Shown: positions 16,909 to 26,700 of the stretch, piece after piece
Position numbering within the stretch: position 1 is the stretch's first letter
How the letters are laid out: each line of letters begins with the position of its first letter
Assembly: GCF_012277275.1 (NCBI RefSeq)
Contig: NZ_CP051155.1
Span: 620,001-684,000 of the forward strand
Reading direction: 5' to 3'
DNA: 64,000 nucleotides
Origin: Gephyromycinifex aptenodytis
GTDB taxonomy: Bacteria > Actinomycetota > Actinomycetes > Actinomycetales > Dermatophilaceae
Position numbers and translations under genes: made by a program
The notes under the pieces: generated by a model
Told to the model about the DNA's origin: nothing
Database searches by the model: none
Seen by the model: the letters and a program-made list of their open reading frames with translations, nothing else

Positions 16909-17945
16909 CCGCCCGACTGGCGCAGCGACGCGGGGCCGAATTCACCCGAATTCACGGCCTGGGCGACTACCGACCGCGACGCGTGGTGACCAATGCTGAG
17001 ATCTGCGAACTCATCGACAGCAGCGACGAGTGGATCAAGGATCGTTCCGGCATCGCCACCCGGCTGCAGGCCGAGCCGCAGGAGAGCGTCGTCGATATGG
17101 CGGCCGAGGCCGCACGCCAGGCCATCGAGGCCGCCGGGATCAGCGCCACTGACGTCGGATTGGTCCTGCTGGCCACAGTCACCCACCCCTGGCAGACTCC
17201 GGCGGCCGCGCCGATGGTGGCGCACGCGATCGGGGCGACGAACGCCAGCGCGTTCGACCTGTCCGCAGCCTGCGCCGGGTTCTGCTACGGCTTGGCTGTC
17301 GCCGATGACGCCGTCCGTGCAGGCAGCGCCGAATACGTCCTGGTCATCGGCGTCGAGAAGTTCTCCGACTTCCGCGATCCCCAAGACCGGTCGACGGCCT
17401 TCATCTTTGGTGACGGCGCCGGAGCAGCCGTCGTCGGTCCGTCGCAGACGCCGGGGATCTCCCCATCGGTGCTGGGCGCCGACGGTTCCGGAGCCATGCA
17501 GATCTTCCAGTCCCGGCCGTGGACCGAGGTACGCCGCGACTGGGAAGAGATGGCTCGCTCAGGGGCAGTCCCCACCGAGCTACCGGCATGGCCCTACATC
17601 GCAATGGAAGGCCCCTCGGTCTTCCGCTGGGCCGTCTACTCCATGGCCCCGGTCGCCAAACAGGCCATCGCCGCCGCCGGACTGCAAGTCAGCGACCTCG
17701 ACGTGTTCGTCCCACACCAGGCGAACATGCGCATTATCGATGCCCTGGCCAAGCAGCTTCGGCTGCCGCCGGAGGTGGTCGTGGCCCGAGACGTGGTGGA
17801 TGTTGCCAACACCTCCGCAGCCTCGGTCCCACTGGCCTTCACCCGGCTCGTGCGCGAGGGCCAAGCCAAGAGCGGTGATCTGGCGCTACTGATGGGCTTC
17901 GGGGCCGGGTTGGCGTGGGCCGCCCAGGTCGTCGTTGTGCCCTGA
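16905..17945 (+). CDS. fabH: Beta-ketoacyl-ACP synthase III
   Basis: FabH condenses acyl-CoA primers with malonyl-ACP to start fatty-acid chains, often branched-chain primers in this phylum. The 346-residue protein has the catalytic triad: Cys123 in SAACAGFCYG, His271 in PHQANMR and Asn302 in VANTSAAS. ATG 16905 overlaps the fabD stop, so translation is coupled. Mycobacteria carry fabH elsewhere; placement inside the operon matches Streptomyces and Micrococcales. Confidence 0.95.
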   Translation: MTARLAQRRGAEFTRIHGLGDYRPRRVVTNAEICELIDSSDEWIKDRSGIATRLQAEPQESVVDMAAEAARQAIEAAGISATDVGLVLLATVTHPWQTPAAAPMVAHAIGATNASAFDLSAACAGFCYGLAVADDAVRAGSAEYVLVIGVEKFSDFRDPQDRSTAFIFGDGAGAAVVGPSQTPGISPSVLGADGSGAMQIFQSRPWTEVRRDWEEMARSGAVPTELPAWPYIAMEGPSVFRWAVYSMAPVAKQAIAAAGLQVSDLDVFVPHQANMRIIDALAKQLRLPPEVVVARDVVDVANTSAASVPLAFTRLVREGQAKSGDLALLMGFGAGLAWAAQVVVVP

Positions 17946-17961
17946 CCTCTATGACTCCCGC

Positions 17962-17982
17962 CGCCCGACGGGTTCTCGGGCG
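17962..17982 (+). other. Short hairpin between fabH and acpP
   Basis: A 7-bp perfect stem (CGCCCGA with TCGGGCG) has a 7-nt loop. There is no T-tract. It could be an RNA-processing or stability element before acpP. Confidence 0.35.
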
Positions 17983-18016
17983 ACCAACAGTTCCGCACAA
18001 GCACTAGGAGAACCGC

Positions 18017-18268
18017 ATGGCTGCCACCGAGCAGGAGATCCTCGCCGGCCTCGCCGAGATCATCAACGAAGAGACGGGCCTGGAGCCCGAAGCTGTTGAG
18101 CTCGACAAGTCCTTCACCGAGGACCTGGACATCGACTCGCTGTCGATGATGACCATCGTCGTCAACGCCGAAGAGAAGTTCGACGTGAAGATCCCGGACG
18201 AGTCGGTCAAGGACCTCAAGACCGTCCGCGACGCCGTCGACTTCATCAAGACCGCACAGGCGGCCTGA
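18017..18268 (+). CDS. acpP: Acyl carrier protein
   Basis: This 83-residue acidic four-helix carrier holds the growing acyl chain on a phosphopantetheine arm. The attachment serine lies in DLDIDSLSMM. The length and charge are typical of type II FAS ACPs, shorter than mycobacterial AcpM. AGGAG lies upstream of ATG 18017. Hairpins on both sides of the gene may raise the amount of acpP message relative to its neighbours. Confidence 0.96.
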   Translation: MAATEQEILAGLAEIINEETGLEPEAVELDKSFTEDLDIDSLSMMTIVVNAEEKFDVKIPDESVKDLKTVRDAVDFIKTAQAA

Positions 18269-18276
18269 ACCACGCT

Positions 18277-18323
18277 GTGGCGGCGTCCTTGCCCTGGGGA
18301 AACCCGGGTCAAGGCGCCGCCAC
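18277..18323 (+). terminator. Strong hairpin between acpP and fabF (partial terminator or processing site)
   Basis: A 9-bp stem (18277-18285 with 18315-18323) continues after a one-base bulge for five further pairs, closing on a C/G-rich tip. It begins 9 nt after the acpP stop. There is no T-run, so attenuation or RNase protection is as likely as termination. Confidence 0.5.
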
Positions 18324-18360
18324 GCCGTCCCGTCACTACTGCGCCTGTAGGAGGCCTCTG

Positions 18361-19614
18361 ATGTCCCCCCATCGTGACCAGCGCATCGTCGTCACCGGGC
18401 TCGGCGCGACGACCCCGCTGGGAGGCGACGTGCCCACCACATGGGACGCCCTCCTCGCGGGCCGCTCCGGAGCTCGACCCTTGGACCAGCCCTGGGTCCA
18501 GGAGTACAACCTTCCAGTCACCTTCGCAGCGACCCTGACCACCCCGGCTTCGCAGCTACTGTCCAAGGTGGAACAGCGTCGCCAAGACCCGTGTGCCCAA
18601 TACGCCATCATCGCCGCCAGGGAAGCCTGGGCGGATGCGGGTTCTCCCGAGATCGAGCCGGAGCGGCTCGCGGTCTCGGTGGGTACCGGCGTCGGAGGCG
18701 TCTCCACCCTCATCGACGCTTGGGAGGCCTTGCGCACCAAGGGTCCGCGTCGGGTGTTCCCGCTGTCGGTACCGATGCTGTTGGTGAACTCCCCCACCGC
18801 GATGGTCTCCCTGGAACTGAACGCCCGCGCCGGCGGTCACACCCCGGTCAGCGCCTGTGCTTCGGGAGCCGAGGCGATCGCCAGCGCTATCGAGATCCTG
18901 CGCAGCGACCGAGCCGACATGGTCGTCGCCGGCGGCACCGAGGCGGCCATCCACCCGCTGCCCATTGCCGGTTTCGCAGCCATGCAAGCGCTCTCGACGC
19001 GCAACGAGGAACCGGAGCGCGCTTCCCGGCCCTACGACGTCGACCGTGACGGGTTCCTCATCGCCGAGGGGGCGGCGTTGTTGGTCTTGGAGCGCTACGA
19101 GGACGCCGTCGCGCGAGGCGCCACCATCTACGCCGAGCTTGTCTCAGCCGGGGTCAGTTCCGATGCTCACCACATCGCAGCGCCCGAGCCGGAAGGTGTG
19201 GGAGCAGCCGCCGCTATGCGCCAGGCAATCCAGACCGGCGACATCGACCCGGCAGACATCGTGCACCTGAACGCCCACGCCACCTCCACCCCTGCTGGGG
19301 ACATCGCCGAGAGCAAGGCGGTTCACTCGGCCCTGGGCGAGGCGGCAGAGCAGGTGACGGTGTCCGCGACGAAGTCGATGACCGGGCACCTGCTCGGGGC
19401 GGCGGGTGCGTTGGAAGCGATCTTCACCATTCGGGCTTTGCAGGAACGTCTGGCCCCGGCCCAGATCAACCTGGACAACCCAGACCCTCAGATCAACCTG
19501 GACATCGTCACCGGTTCAGCGCGCGAGCTGCCCAGCGGCGACATCGTCGGCCTGGACAACTCCTTCGGTTTCGGAGGGCACAACGTGACGTTGGCCTTCC
19601 GCGCCCTCAGCTAG
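18361..19614 (+). CDS. fabF: Beta-ketoacyl-ACP synthase II
   Basis: FabF elongates acyl-ACP with malonyl-ACP. The 417-residue protein contains the nucleophile Cys166 in VSACASGAEA, the first histidine in HLNAHATSTPAGD and the second in SMTGHLLGAAG. AGGAGG lies 6 nt before ATG 18361. It is the last gene of the fab operon and is followed by a strong terminator. Confidence 0.96.
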   Translation: MSPHRDQRIVVTGLGATTPLGGDVPTTWDALLAGRSGARPLDQPWVQEYNLPVTFAATLTTPASQLLSKVEQRRQDPCAQYAIIAAREAWADAGSPEIEPERLAVSVGTGVGGVSTLIDAWEALRTKGPRRVFPLSVPMLLVNSPTAMVSLELNARAGGHTPVSACASGAEAIASAIEILRSDRADMVVAGGTEAAIHPLPIAGFAAMQALSTRNEEPERASRPYDVDRDGFLIAEGAALLVLERYEDAVARGATIYAELVSAGVSSDAHHIAAPEPEGVGAAAAMRQAIQTGDIDPADIVHLNAHATSTPAGDIAESKAVHSALGEAAEQVTVSATKSMTGHLLGAAGALEAIFTIRALQERLAPAQINLDNPDPQINLDIVTGSARELPSGDIVGLDNSFGFGGHNVTLAFRALS

Positions 19615-19630
19615 TCCAGAAGGCACATAA

Positions 19631-19669
19631 CGAAAGGACCGGCCCCATCCCCGTGGGTCGGTCCTTTCG
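19631..19669. terminator. Bidirectional terminator between fabF and DUF3145
   Basis: A 15-bp stem (19631-19645 with 19655-19669, one G-U pair on this strand) has a 9-nt loop and serves the convergent pair. Confidence 0.85.
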
Positions 19670-19791
19670 CTTCCCCCGAACTGCGCTCTTGACGCCCACT
19701 GGTCCGAGAGCGGGCGCTGCGAGCACCTCTTACGTCGCCGTAGCTGCAGCGACCGCACAGCACCTCCGCAAGTGAAGGCGCTGCGCGTGCA

Positions 19792-20301
19792 TCAACCGAC
19801 GCGGTAGAGCCAGCGCGTCGGGGCGCCTTCTCCAGCGTGGCGGAAGGGATCCAACTCGGCGTCCCAGGCGGTGCCGAGCATTCGGTCCATCTCGGAGCGG
19901 ATGAGGGTGAGGTCCGCGCTCTGCAACGCTGCCTTGACGCGGTCCTCGTTGAGCACGGCGTCGCCATTGGCAGAGAGCCAGGTGTGGTGGATGCCCAGGC
20001 TTGGCGTATGACTCCAGCGCGAACCGTCGACGCCAGGGCTGGCGTCCTCGGTCACCTCGTAACGCAGGTTCTCCCAGCCGCGCAGAGCACTAGCAATACG
20101 GGAGCCGGTACCGCACTCACCGCCCCAAGCAAACTGGGCGCGCATGAGAGAGCGCCCGAGCGGCTGAGGTGTCCAGTCCAAGCGGACCGGCTGACCCAGC
20201 ACCGTCTCCAGCGCCCAACCAATATGCGGGCACAAGGCAACCGGGGATGAGTGAATGTACACCATCCCGGCTGTCATAACAGTCGATGACACAACAGACA
20301 T
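19792..20301 (-). CDS. DUF3145 family protein
   Basis: This actinobacterial protein of 169 residues has unknown function and is commonly found next to the fab genes. Family features are the N-terminal VYIHSSPVALCPHIGWAL and the C-terminal PTRWLYRVG. It is predicted soluble, with no catalytic motif I can identify. ATG 20301 has a perfect AGGAGG 5-6 nt upstream; the frame stays open much further but that is an artefact of high GC. The conserved neighbourhood hints at a link to lipid metabolism only by context. Confidence 0.85.
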   Translation of the reverse strand: MSVVSSTVMTAGMVYIHSSPVALCPHIGWALETVLGQPVRLDWTPQPLGRSLMRAQFAWGGECGTGSRIASALRGWENLRYEVTEDASPGVDGSRWSHTPSLGIHHTWLSANGDAVLNEDRVKAALQSADLTLIRSEMDRMLGTAWDAELDPFRHAGEGAPTRWLYRVG

Positions 20302-20635
20302 CCGGACCTCCTGCGTATGAGGGACGTCTTCCCCAACGGCCTCGTTCGCAGATGTGCGGAAATGTGTGTGCCGCTCATGACCGATCATGCGACCCACGTA
20401 TGAAGCGGCCCGTGCCGCGTTGTCCGCCACCCATTCTGCACTAGGCGCCGCGTGTGGCCAACCCCTGACTGGCGTGTTGCTTCGCAGGTAGCGGCCCTGG
20501 TTGTATGCAACCCGACCTGGACAAGCGATCAAGACGTGCGGTTCACTGTTGGTCGTAACGGGACGAGCGCCGCGGTCACCGCGTCGCACCGCTGGGGGGC
20601 GGAGTGCCCGACAACTAGGGGAGGAACACCTACTG
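20302..20635. other. Divergent intergenic region, no gene seen
   Basis: The stretch separates DUF3145 and the small gene at 20636. It must hold both promoters, but no convincing -10/-35 pair or repeat was identified. The long minus-strand frame across it lacks coding character. Confidence 0.5.
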
Positions 20636-20899
20636 ATGAACGAGATCTCGGCACCGGCTCCGGGCATGCAAAGCGCGATGGCGATCTTGACCGCCCGTCT
20701 GCAGAGCATGGATGGCGGCTGCACCGTCAATGAGTACGTCGACATTCTGCGCAGCGAGATGGAGGGCCAGGATCCGTTGATTCTCACCTCAGCGATGGCC
20801 AGCCTGGCCTCGGCGCTGCTGTCGATCGCCGCCGGGGGCACCAAGATCCCGCCGTACGAGTTGCTCTCGACGATCGGTCTGACTCTGGCCGACGCCTGA
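20636..20899 (+). CDS. Small hypothetical protein, function unknown
   Basis: This 87-residue protein is predicted mostly helical, with AMAILTARLQSMDGG and a hydrophobic helix SAMASLASALLSIAAGG but no clear signal peptide. It is not a WXG100 protein: it lacks the WxG turn and is shorter. GGGAGGA lies about 10 nt before ATG 20636 and a perfect terminator follows the stop, so it looks like a real monocistronic gene. I do not recognise the family. Confidence 0.6.
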   Translation: MNEISAPAPGMQSAMAILTARLQSMDGGCTVNEYVDILRSEMEGQDPLILTSAMASLASALLSIAAGGTKIPPYELLSTIGLTLADA

Positions 20900-20911
20900 G
20901 CCATAAACGCA

Positions 20912-20951
20912 CCGGCGGCCCACCTCCCCTCTCGGAGAGGTGGGCCGCCGG
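20912..20951 (+). terminator. Terminator of the small gene
   Basis: A 15-bp perfect stem (20912-20926 with 20937-20951) has a 10-nt loop and is located 12 nt after the stop. It also faces the convergent peptidase-like gene. Confidence 0.85.
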
Positions 20952-21019
20952 CGTATTACCTGGTGACGTTGCGACAGTGCTCAGGTACGGGCGCGGGAGT
21001 GCGCTCGGGGTCGAGCGGA

Positions 21020-21559
21020 TCAGGAGGGGCAGGAGCCTCGTCCGGTGCGGAACGAGATATGTACGTGATCCCAGTGATTGGCGGTGACCGAACCCCGGTC
21101 CGCCATCGGGCGATAGCCGCTCATCCCGGGCTGCCAGTAGCCCTGCTGCCAGATGACGTACTTGACGTTGAGCTGCCGGGCGTTCGCGCGCACCCAGTCG
21201 GCGATCCTGTCGCCATCACGCCCGGTGACCATGACATCCAAGGCATGGCCACTGTGGTGATCGCTACGCCCGTTGCCTGGGCGGAAGCCGCCGATCGTCC
21301 TGGTCTGGAACTGGGCGCCGATTCGCCCCCGCACTGCTGCTGGCCAGGGCGCCAGTCCGGTGGTGCCGCGGCCGGTGGTCAGAGAGCAGTTCCAGGCCTG
21401 GGAAAGTTTCCCAGGGCCGATCCACGAGGGATGCGAGGAGGCGGCCTTCGCTGTGGAGCGGGCGGGCCGTGCCTGGGCAGCTGGAGCGCTCAGTCCGGCG
21501 AGCAGGAGGCAAGACACGGCGGCCGTCGCCAGATAGCGAAGGGGCGGAGTGGTCGTCAT
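21020..21559 (-). CDS. Secreted D-Ala-D-Ala-carboxypeptidase-like protein (ARB_07466/VldE-type C-terminal domain)
   Basis: This is an exported 179-residue protein. Residues 1-30 are a Sec signal ending near PAAQA. The mature domain contains SDHHSGHALDVMVTG and NHWDHVHISF, which give the His-Asp-His zinc ligands of M15-like peptidase folds, plus YVIWQQGYWQPG typical of the ARB_07466-like C-terminal domain in actinobacteria. A cell-wall hydrolytic or binding role is likely, but the exact bond is not known. It neighbours the EccB/C/D locus. Confidence 0.72.
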   Translation of the reverse strand: MTTTPPLRYLATAAVSCLLLAGLSAPAAQARPARSTAKAASSHPSWIGPGKLSQAWNCSLTTGRGTTGLAPWPAAVRGRIGAQFQTRTIGGFRPGNGRSDHHSGHALDVMVTGRDGDRIADWVRANARQLNVKYVIWQQGYWQPGMSGYRPMADRGSVTANHWDHVHISFRTGRGSCPS

Positions 21560-21886
21560 ACCTGGAACAGTGGCTCACGTAACCATTCCGTGTCCACTCC
21601 GTGATGGCCCCGTGATCAAACATCGACTGACGTTTTACCGGTTGGTACCCGGAACCCGCCCTGACCTTGACGAAAGGCGCTCCGCAGGCCGGTCTGGGCC
21701 AGCAGGCGGTCGCGAGCAGGCGGTGCTGTGCTTCCCGGAGCGCCAACGGGTCGACACGGGCGGAGAGGGCCATCCGCTAACAAGTCTCCGACACCTCGGC
21801 GCACCGTCCACAGCCCAGCCCGGGTGGCCCCCACCGGTGCACGAGGCGGGCTACCGTCGCAGTCCCCTCGATGAACGGAGCCCGCC
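21560..21886. other. Intergenic region before the EccB-like gene, no gene seen
   Basis: The stretch is divergent between the peptidase-like gene and the EccB-like gene. I see no RNA element or repeat that I can support. Open frames on both strands here are short and without recognisable motifs. Confidence 0.5.
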
Positions 21887-22183
21887 GTGACCTCCACCTG
21901 CGTCAGCGCCACCACCCCCTCTGTCCTGGAAGACCGCGACGTCCTCGAAGACGTGTCCCTGCGGCGCACGCGCCTAGTGCAAGCACTGGTCCGAGGGGAA
22001 CCCCGCTGGTCGCCCGCCCGCAGCCTGCTCCGGCCGCTCCTGGTCGGCTTCGCCCTGGCAGTGCTGGGGCTTGTCGTCTACGCAGCAGTGATCTTCGCGC
22101 AGAGCCAGCTGCGAACCGAACAGTCACCCGTAGCCTCGATGTCCACCTCGAATCCTGCTGCGGGGTCGCCCTCGGTGCCCTGA
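21887..22183 (+). CDS. Single-pass membrane protein resembling the N-terminal anchor of EccB
   Basis: This 98-residue protein has one transmembrane helix at about residues 49-72 (LLVGFALAVLGLVVYAAVIF) preceded by RRTRLVQALVRGEPRW. That combination resembles the cytoplasmic and membrane start of the type VII secretion subunit EccB, as remembered from the family. The large periplasmic repeat domain of EccB (hundreds of residues) is absent; only about 25 residues, Ser/Pro-rich, follow the helix. GTG 21887 has CGGAG 7 nt upstream. It is next to eccD and eccC. It could be a minimal EccB or a decayed remnant; no EccB-like sequence continues after the stop. Confidence 0.55.
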   Translation: MTSTCVSATTPSVLEDRDVLEDVSLRRTRLVQALVRGEPRWSPARSLLRPLLVGFALAVLGLVVYAAVIFAQSQLRTEQSPVASMSTSNPAAGSPSVP

Positions 22184-22251
22184 GCGGACGCCCCTACTCC
22201 ACCGGGGCGCTGCTGCCATTGCCCGGTCCGCCCGCTGCGTGACTGCGCTGT

Positions 22252-23589
22252 TTAGTGCACCAGGTGGGAGATCACCTGTGCCAGACCGGTGACCGGCACC
22301 ACCAGAGGCACTAAGGCCAGCGTGCACGTCTTCTCCAGCACCCCAGCCCAGACCCGCAACCGACTGAGGCTGACCTGATCCGTGGGCCGGCCAGTGATCA
22401 TCGTCGGCAGGAGAACGGCCAGTGCGGCCAGCACCACCAGGTAGCCAAGGGCGTTCTCGGCGACGCCGGGGGTGCGCGCAACACACGCCAACATCCCGCC
22501 CGCTCCGGGCAGCAGACAGACCGCCACATGTTCGGGATGCACGAAGGCGCGGCTGCGCAGCAGCACCACCGACGTGGCGCACAGAGCGAACGCCACCCCC
22601 CATCTACCCTGGCCAGCAGCCAGTACTGCCCCGCACGCCACCGCTGCGGAACACACCAGGGCACAGACGGCGAGGTCGAGACGGGCCCGGTGCACGGCCC
22701 TGCTCACCTGTGTCCGGGTGACCGTCGTGCCCGCACTGTGCTGGTCATCCAGCCGCGACAAACCCGAAGTGCACAGCGCCAGCCGGGGTGCTCGATCGTG
22801 CAGCACGAGCGCGGCCACGGTCAGCGCGGCGGCCGTCGCCGGCGTAGACAAACCCTCGTTCTGGCCGACGAGGGCCGCCCCGGTCAGGGCGCACACCAAT
22901 CCCGCAGCCAGCCCGACCGCACGCAGCAACAGACTGCGTCCGTTGAAAAGCACGACGGCAACGAGGGCGGCCACAAACACGCCGAGGCTGACCAACCAGG
23001 CCGCCGCCAGCGGACGTTCACAGACCTGGGTGGCCAGCAGAACACTGCTCGCCGCGACGACGGCCAGAAAAACCAGCAGCGACAGTACCTGCTCCATCTT
23101 TCCCCGCCCCCGCATCAGGCAGATCGACAAGGCGGCCGATACCCCGGCCAAAAGCAACCCGAACATCCGATCCTGGCGCGAGAGAATGCTCAAGCTCAGC
23201 ACCGCCGTGAAGAGCGGCAGCGACAGCGCCGCGCACCGGACAATCGCCGTCCCCGACCCGCCACCGTCCGCCGGTGTGCCCGCCGATATGGCGGCGGAAC
23301 TGACTGCGTGCGCGATGTCATGAACGAACGGATCTTGCTCGGCAGGCTCGTAGGAACGCAGGAGCAGGCTGGCGCCCTCGGGGATAAGCGCCTGACCCAG
23401 CGTGCTTTCCCGGCGCAGAGGACCGCGAACAGGGTGCTCGAGCAGCCATCGCCGCTCCCCCGGTTCAGCCATCTCCTGCACCAGGAGCACAACCAGATCG
23501 GCAACCGGGAGGTCTTGTGGCACAGCGACATCGAGCTGACCCGACGGTCCATGGACTCGCACCCGGATGACGGATTCTTGGATGGTCAC
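22252..23589 (-). CDS. eccD: Type VII secretion integral membrane protein EccD
   Basis: EccD lines the inner-membrane pore of type VII secretion systems. The 445-residue protein begins with a ubiquitin-like YukD domain (about residues 1-90, RVRVHGPSGQLDVAVPQDLP). About eleven hydrophobic helices follow between residue 110 and the C-terminus. The start is GTG 23589 with CGAGGA upstream. It is divergent from eccC with a 141-bp shared promoter region. No eccE, mycP or esx gene lies nearby, so the locus is reduced compared with mycobacterial ESX clusters. Confidence 0.85.
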   Translation of the reverse strand: MTIQESVIRVRVHGPSGQLDVAVPQDLPVADLVVLLVQEMAEPGERRWLLEHPVRGPLRRESTLGQALIPEGASLLLRSYEPAEQDPFVHDIAHAVSSAAISAGTPADGGGSGTAIVRCAALSLPLFTAVLSLSILSRQDRMFGLLLAGVSAALSICLMRGRGKMEQVLSLLVFLAVVAASSVLLATQVCERPLAAAWLVSLGVFVAALVAVVLFNGRSLLLRAVGLAAGLVCALTGAALVGQNEGLSTPATAAALTVAALVLHDRAPRLALCTSGLSRLDDQHSAGTTVTRTQVSRAVHRARLDLAVCALVCSAAVACGAVLAAGQGRWGVAFALCATSVVLLRSRAFVHPEHVAVCLLPGAGGMLACVARTPGVAENALGYLVVLAALAVLLPTMITGRPTDQVSLSRLRVWAGVLEKTCTLALVPLVVPVTGLAQVISHLVH

Positions 23590-23730
23590 GTGTCGTCCTC
23601 GCGCCGGTGGATGAGCTCGATGTGGGCGTGCGTGACCGTACTACGGTCTGCTGACCTGCATCGATGCCCACACACAGCGGTTGGGGATGTCGTCTCCCCC
23701 CACCGCGTTAGAAACTTCCGGAGCCCACCC

Positions 23731-26700
23731 ATGGAAACGGTCGTGCACCGCCAGCCGCGTCGCGCACCGGAGAAGGCGCCACCGCGCGATCTGGTTCTCG
23801 CGGCACCTCCGACGCAGGCTTCCACCGGACCCGGTGCTTTGTTGCCGACCCTGTTGCCCGCCCTGGGCGGCATGGGAATGTTGCTCTTCATGGTGGCGGG
23901 TCGACGGCCGCTGTTCATCATGGCCGGACTCGTCATGGTCCTGGTCACCGTGGGAGGTGCCATCGCGATGGCGCTCTCCTCCCGCACGGGCGCTCGTAAA
24001 CAGCAGCGCGAGGGACGAACCCGCTACCTGGAGTACTTGGAAGGGGTGCGTGATGAACTGCGCACTGCCGGGGCTGCGCACCGGCAACGGGAAAACCTCA
24101 TTCATCCGGCGCCTAGCGACCTACTCACGTTCGCCTGCTCAAGCAGGTTGTACGAACGGCGCCGAGAGGACCCCGACAGCGGATGGGTGCGGATCGGGGT
24201 GGGAGCCCTACCCCACCCCATCACCCTGCGGTGGTCGAGCCCACCCAACCCGTTGACCCCCCTGGACCCGACCTGTCGGCGCGCCGCTGTGGCCCTGGCC
24301 CACGAGCAAGGGGCACTTGCCGATCAGCCGATCTGTCTACCGTGCAACGGCACCCGATCCATCGTCGTCATCGGGCGAGACCGTCAAGAGGTGCTTGGGG
24401 TAGCGCGTTCGATCGTGATGGGGTTGGCAGCCCTGCACTCTCCCGAAGATCTGCGGCTGGCGGTGTGCTCCCCAGACCCGGAGCTGGACTTTGCGCGCTG
24501 GCTGCCGCATGCCCGTGCCGGTGGGAACCTCCTTGTCGCCTCTCAGGCGTCGGCCTTGACCACGCTGCTGGGCGAGCACGCCGGAAGCATCGCCGGTTTT
24601 CACCTCGTCGTCCTCGCCGACGAATGGGGATCCGCAGACCCGTCCCTCGCCGCCCCCGGCGTCGTCGTGCATCTCCTGCACCCAGGAGGCCGCCAGCCCG
24701 AGAAGGTGGACGTGCGCGTCGAAGTCGAGGCCGGACGGGCCCGAATGTGGGTCGGCGCGCAGTCATGTGACTTCAGGATCGACCAACCCTCGGCGCAGGA
24801 GGCCGAGGCCCTGGCCAGGTCACTGGCCGGCCGGGTACGCACCCGGGAGGTGCCCGCCCACGGCGCAACCCGCGATTCCCATGATGTGCGCGACCTGCTG
24901 GCCTGGTCCCCGGACACGCACTGGCGACCGCGTGATTGCCCAGCCGCCCAGAAATCGCTACTGCGAGCCGCCGTCGGCATCTCCGACGACGGGCGCAGCC
25001 TCATCCTCGACCTCAAGGACGCGGCCCGCGACGGCATGGGGCCGCATGGGCTCATCGTGGGTGCCACCGGTTCTGGAAAGTCGGAGTTGCTCCGCACGCT
25101 GGTGCTGTCTCTGGCCTGCAGTCACAGCCCGCAAGAGCTGTCCTTCGTGTTGGTGGACTACAAGGGCGGGGCGACCTTCGCCGGGCTGGAACGGCTGCCG
25201 CACACCGCGGGCTCCATCACCAACCTGGCGCTGGATGTGGATCTCGTCGCAAGAATGCGTGATTCGCTGCTGGGTGAGGTGCGCCGGCGCCAACAGGTTC
25301 TGGCTGAGAACGGGCACCACCCGGACATCTTCGCCTATGCCCAGGCCCGCCGCGCTGACCCAGAGTTGCCACCCCTGCCGCTGCTACTCGTCATCATCGA
25401 CGAGTTCGCCGAACTGCTCACCGCCGAGCCGGAGTTCCTGGAGACGTTCCAGGGCATCGGCCGGATCGGTCGTTCCATCGGCATCCACCTGCTGTTGGCC
25501 TCCCAACGCCTCGACGACGGCCGGCTGCGCGGCCTGGAACCGCATCTGTCGTTCCGGATCGCGTTGCGCACCTTCACCACCGAGGAGTCCCGGGCGGTGC
25601 TGGGCGGGCCGCAGGCCGGGCTGCTCCCGAGCCGTCCCGGGCTGGGCTACCTGCGAGTCGCCTCCGGCGAGCTGGTTCGATTCCTCGCCGATTACGTCTC
25701 AGCCCCCGTCCAAGACGGCCCCCGCACCGGCGTCCATCGCCGCATCGAGGTGCTCAACCCCGGTCGTCAAACCCGGCAGCACAGCGGTGACCGGCATCGG
25801 GAAGTACCGCCGGCTGCCCCACCCACGCCCTCGATGCTGGACTTGTTGGTCTCGCGCATGGCTCAGGCGGCTCAGCCGGTGAATCAGATCTGGCTGCCGC
25901 CACTGCCGGCGCGTCTCTGCCTGGCCGACCTCGACGCGGCGTTCCCGGCGCCGGTCGGCGCGCTACCGGCCCGGATCGGCCTGGTAGATCTGCCGGGACA
26001 GCAGCAGCAGGAACCGTTGGATCTGGACATCGCCCAGACCCAACTCGCTGTTCTCGGCGGTCCCCGTTCCGGGCGCTCCAGTGCGCTGCGCGCTGTGGCG
26101 ATGGAGGTGGCGCGTCGTAACTCCCCCCGGCGCGTGGTCATGCACGCCCTGGACCTGGACGGCGAAGGGCTGCGACCCTTGGCGGGGTTGCCGCATGTGG
26201 GCACCGTGGCCAGGCGAGCCAACCCGGACCTGGTCACCCGGGTGATCCACGAACTCACCGAGATTCTGCGTCAGCGTGAAGCTTTCGGGGTACCGGCTGT
26301 GTCCGAAACCAGCTTCGACGCCCGCGGTGAGGTGCGCACCGCACACGCCCCACACATCCTGCTGCTCCTGGATGGCTACGCGACCCTGCGCCAGGACCAT
26401 GAGGACCTGCATGACCGGTTCGTGGAACTGCTCACCCGCGGGGTGCCCTACGGCATCCATGTGGTCCTCAGCGCAGCACGCTGGCACGACCTGCGCCCGG
26501 CGTTGCAGGTGAGCATCGCTTCCCGCCTGGAACTGCCGTTGGTGGACCCGCTGGACTCGGTCCTGGACCGCAAACTATCGGCCCGGCTACGCCCGGATCG
26601 CCATCCCGGGCGTGCCGTGGCCGGTCCGGGCCGCCTGGCTCAACTCGCGTTGCCGAGCACCCTGCCGGTTTCCTCGGCCAGCGTGCTGCCGCAATTGGAG

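Noticed and set aside
20636-20899. Small helical protein near the EccB/C/D locus as a WXG100 substrate
   Set aside because: No WxG turn, wrong helix layout and separate terminator; it lies 1 kb away on its own transcript.
20302-20904. N-terminal extension of the DUF3145 frame by about 200 codons
   Set aside because: AGGAGG immediately precedes ATG 20301, and the extension covers the promoter and the small gene on the other strand.
22528-23730. About 400-codon upstream extension of the eccC frame, antisense to eccD
   Set aside because: It lacks coding motifs and overlaps eccD; ATG 23731 with a ribosome site gives a normal EccC N-terminus.
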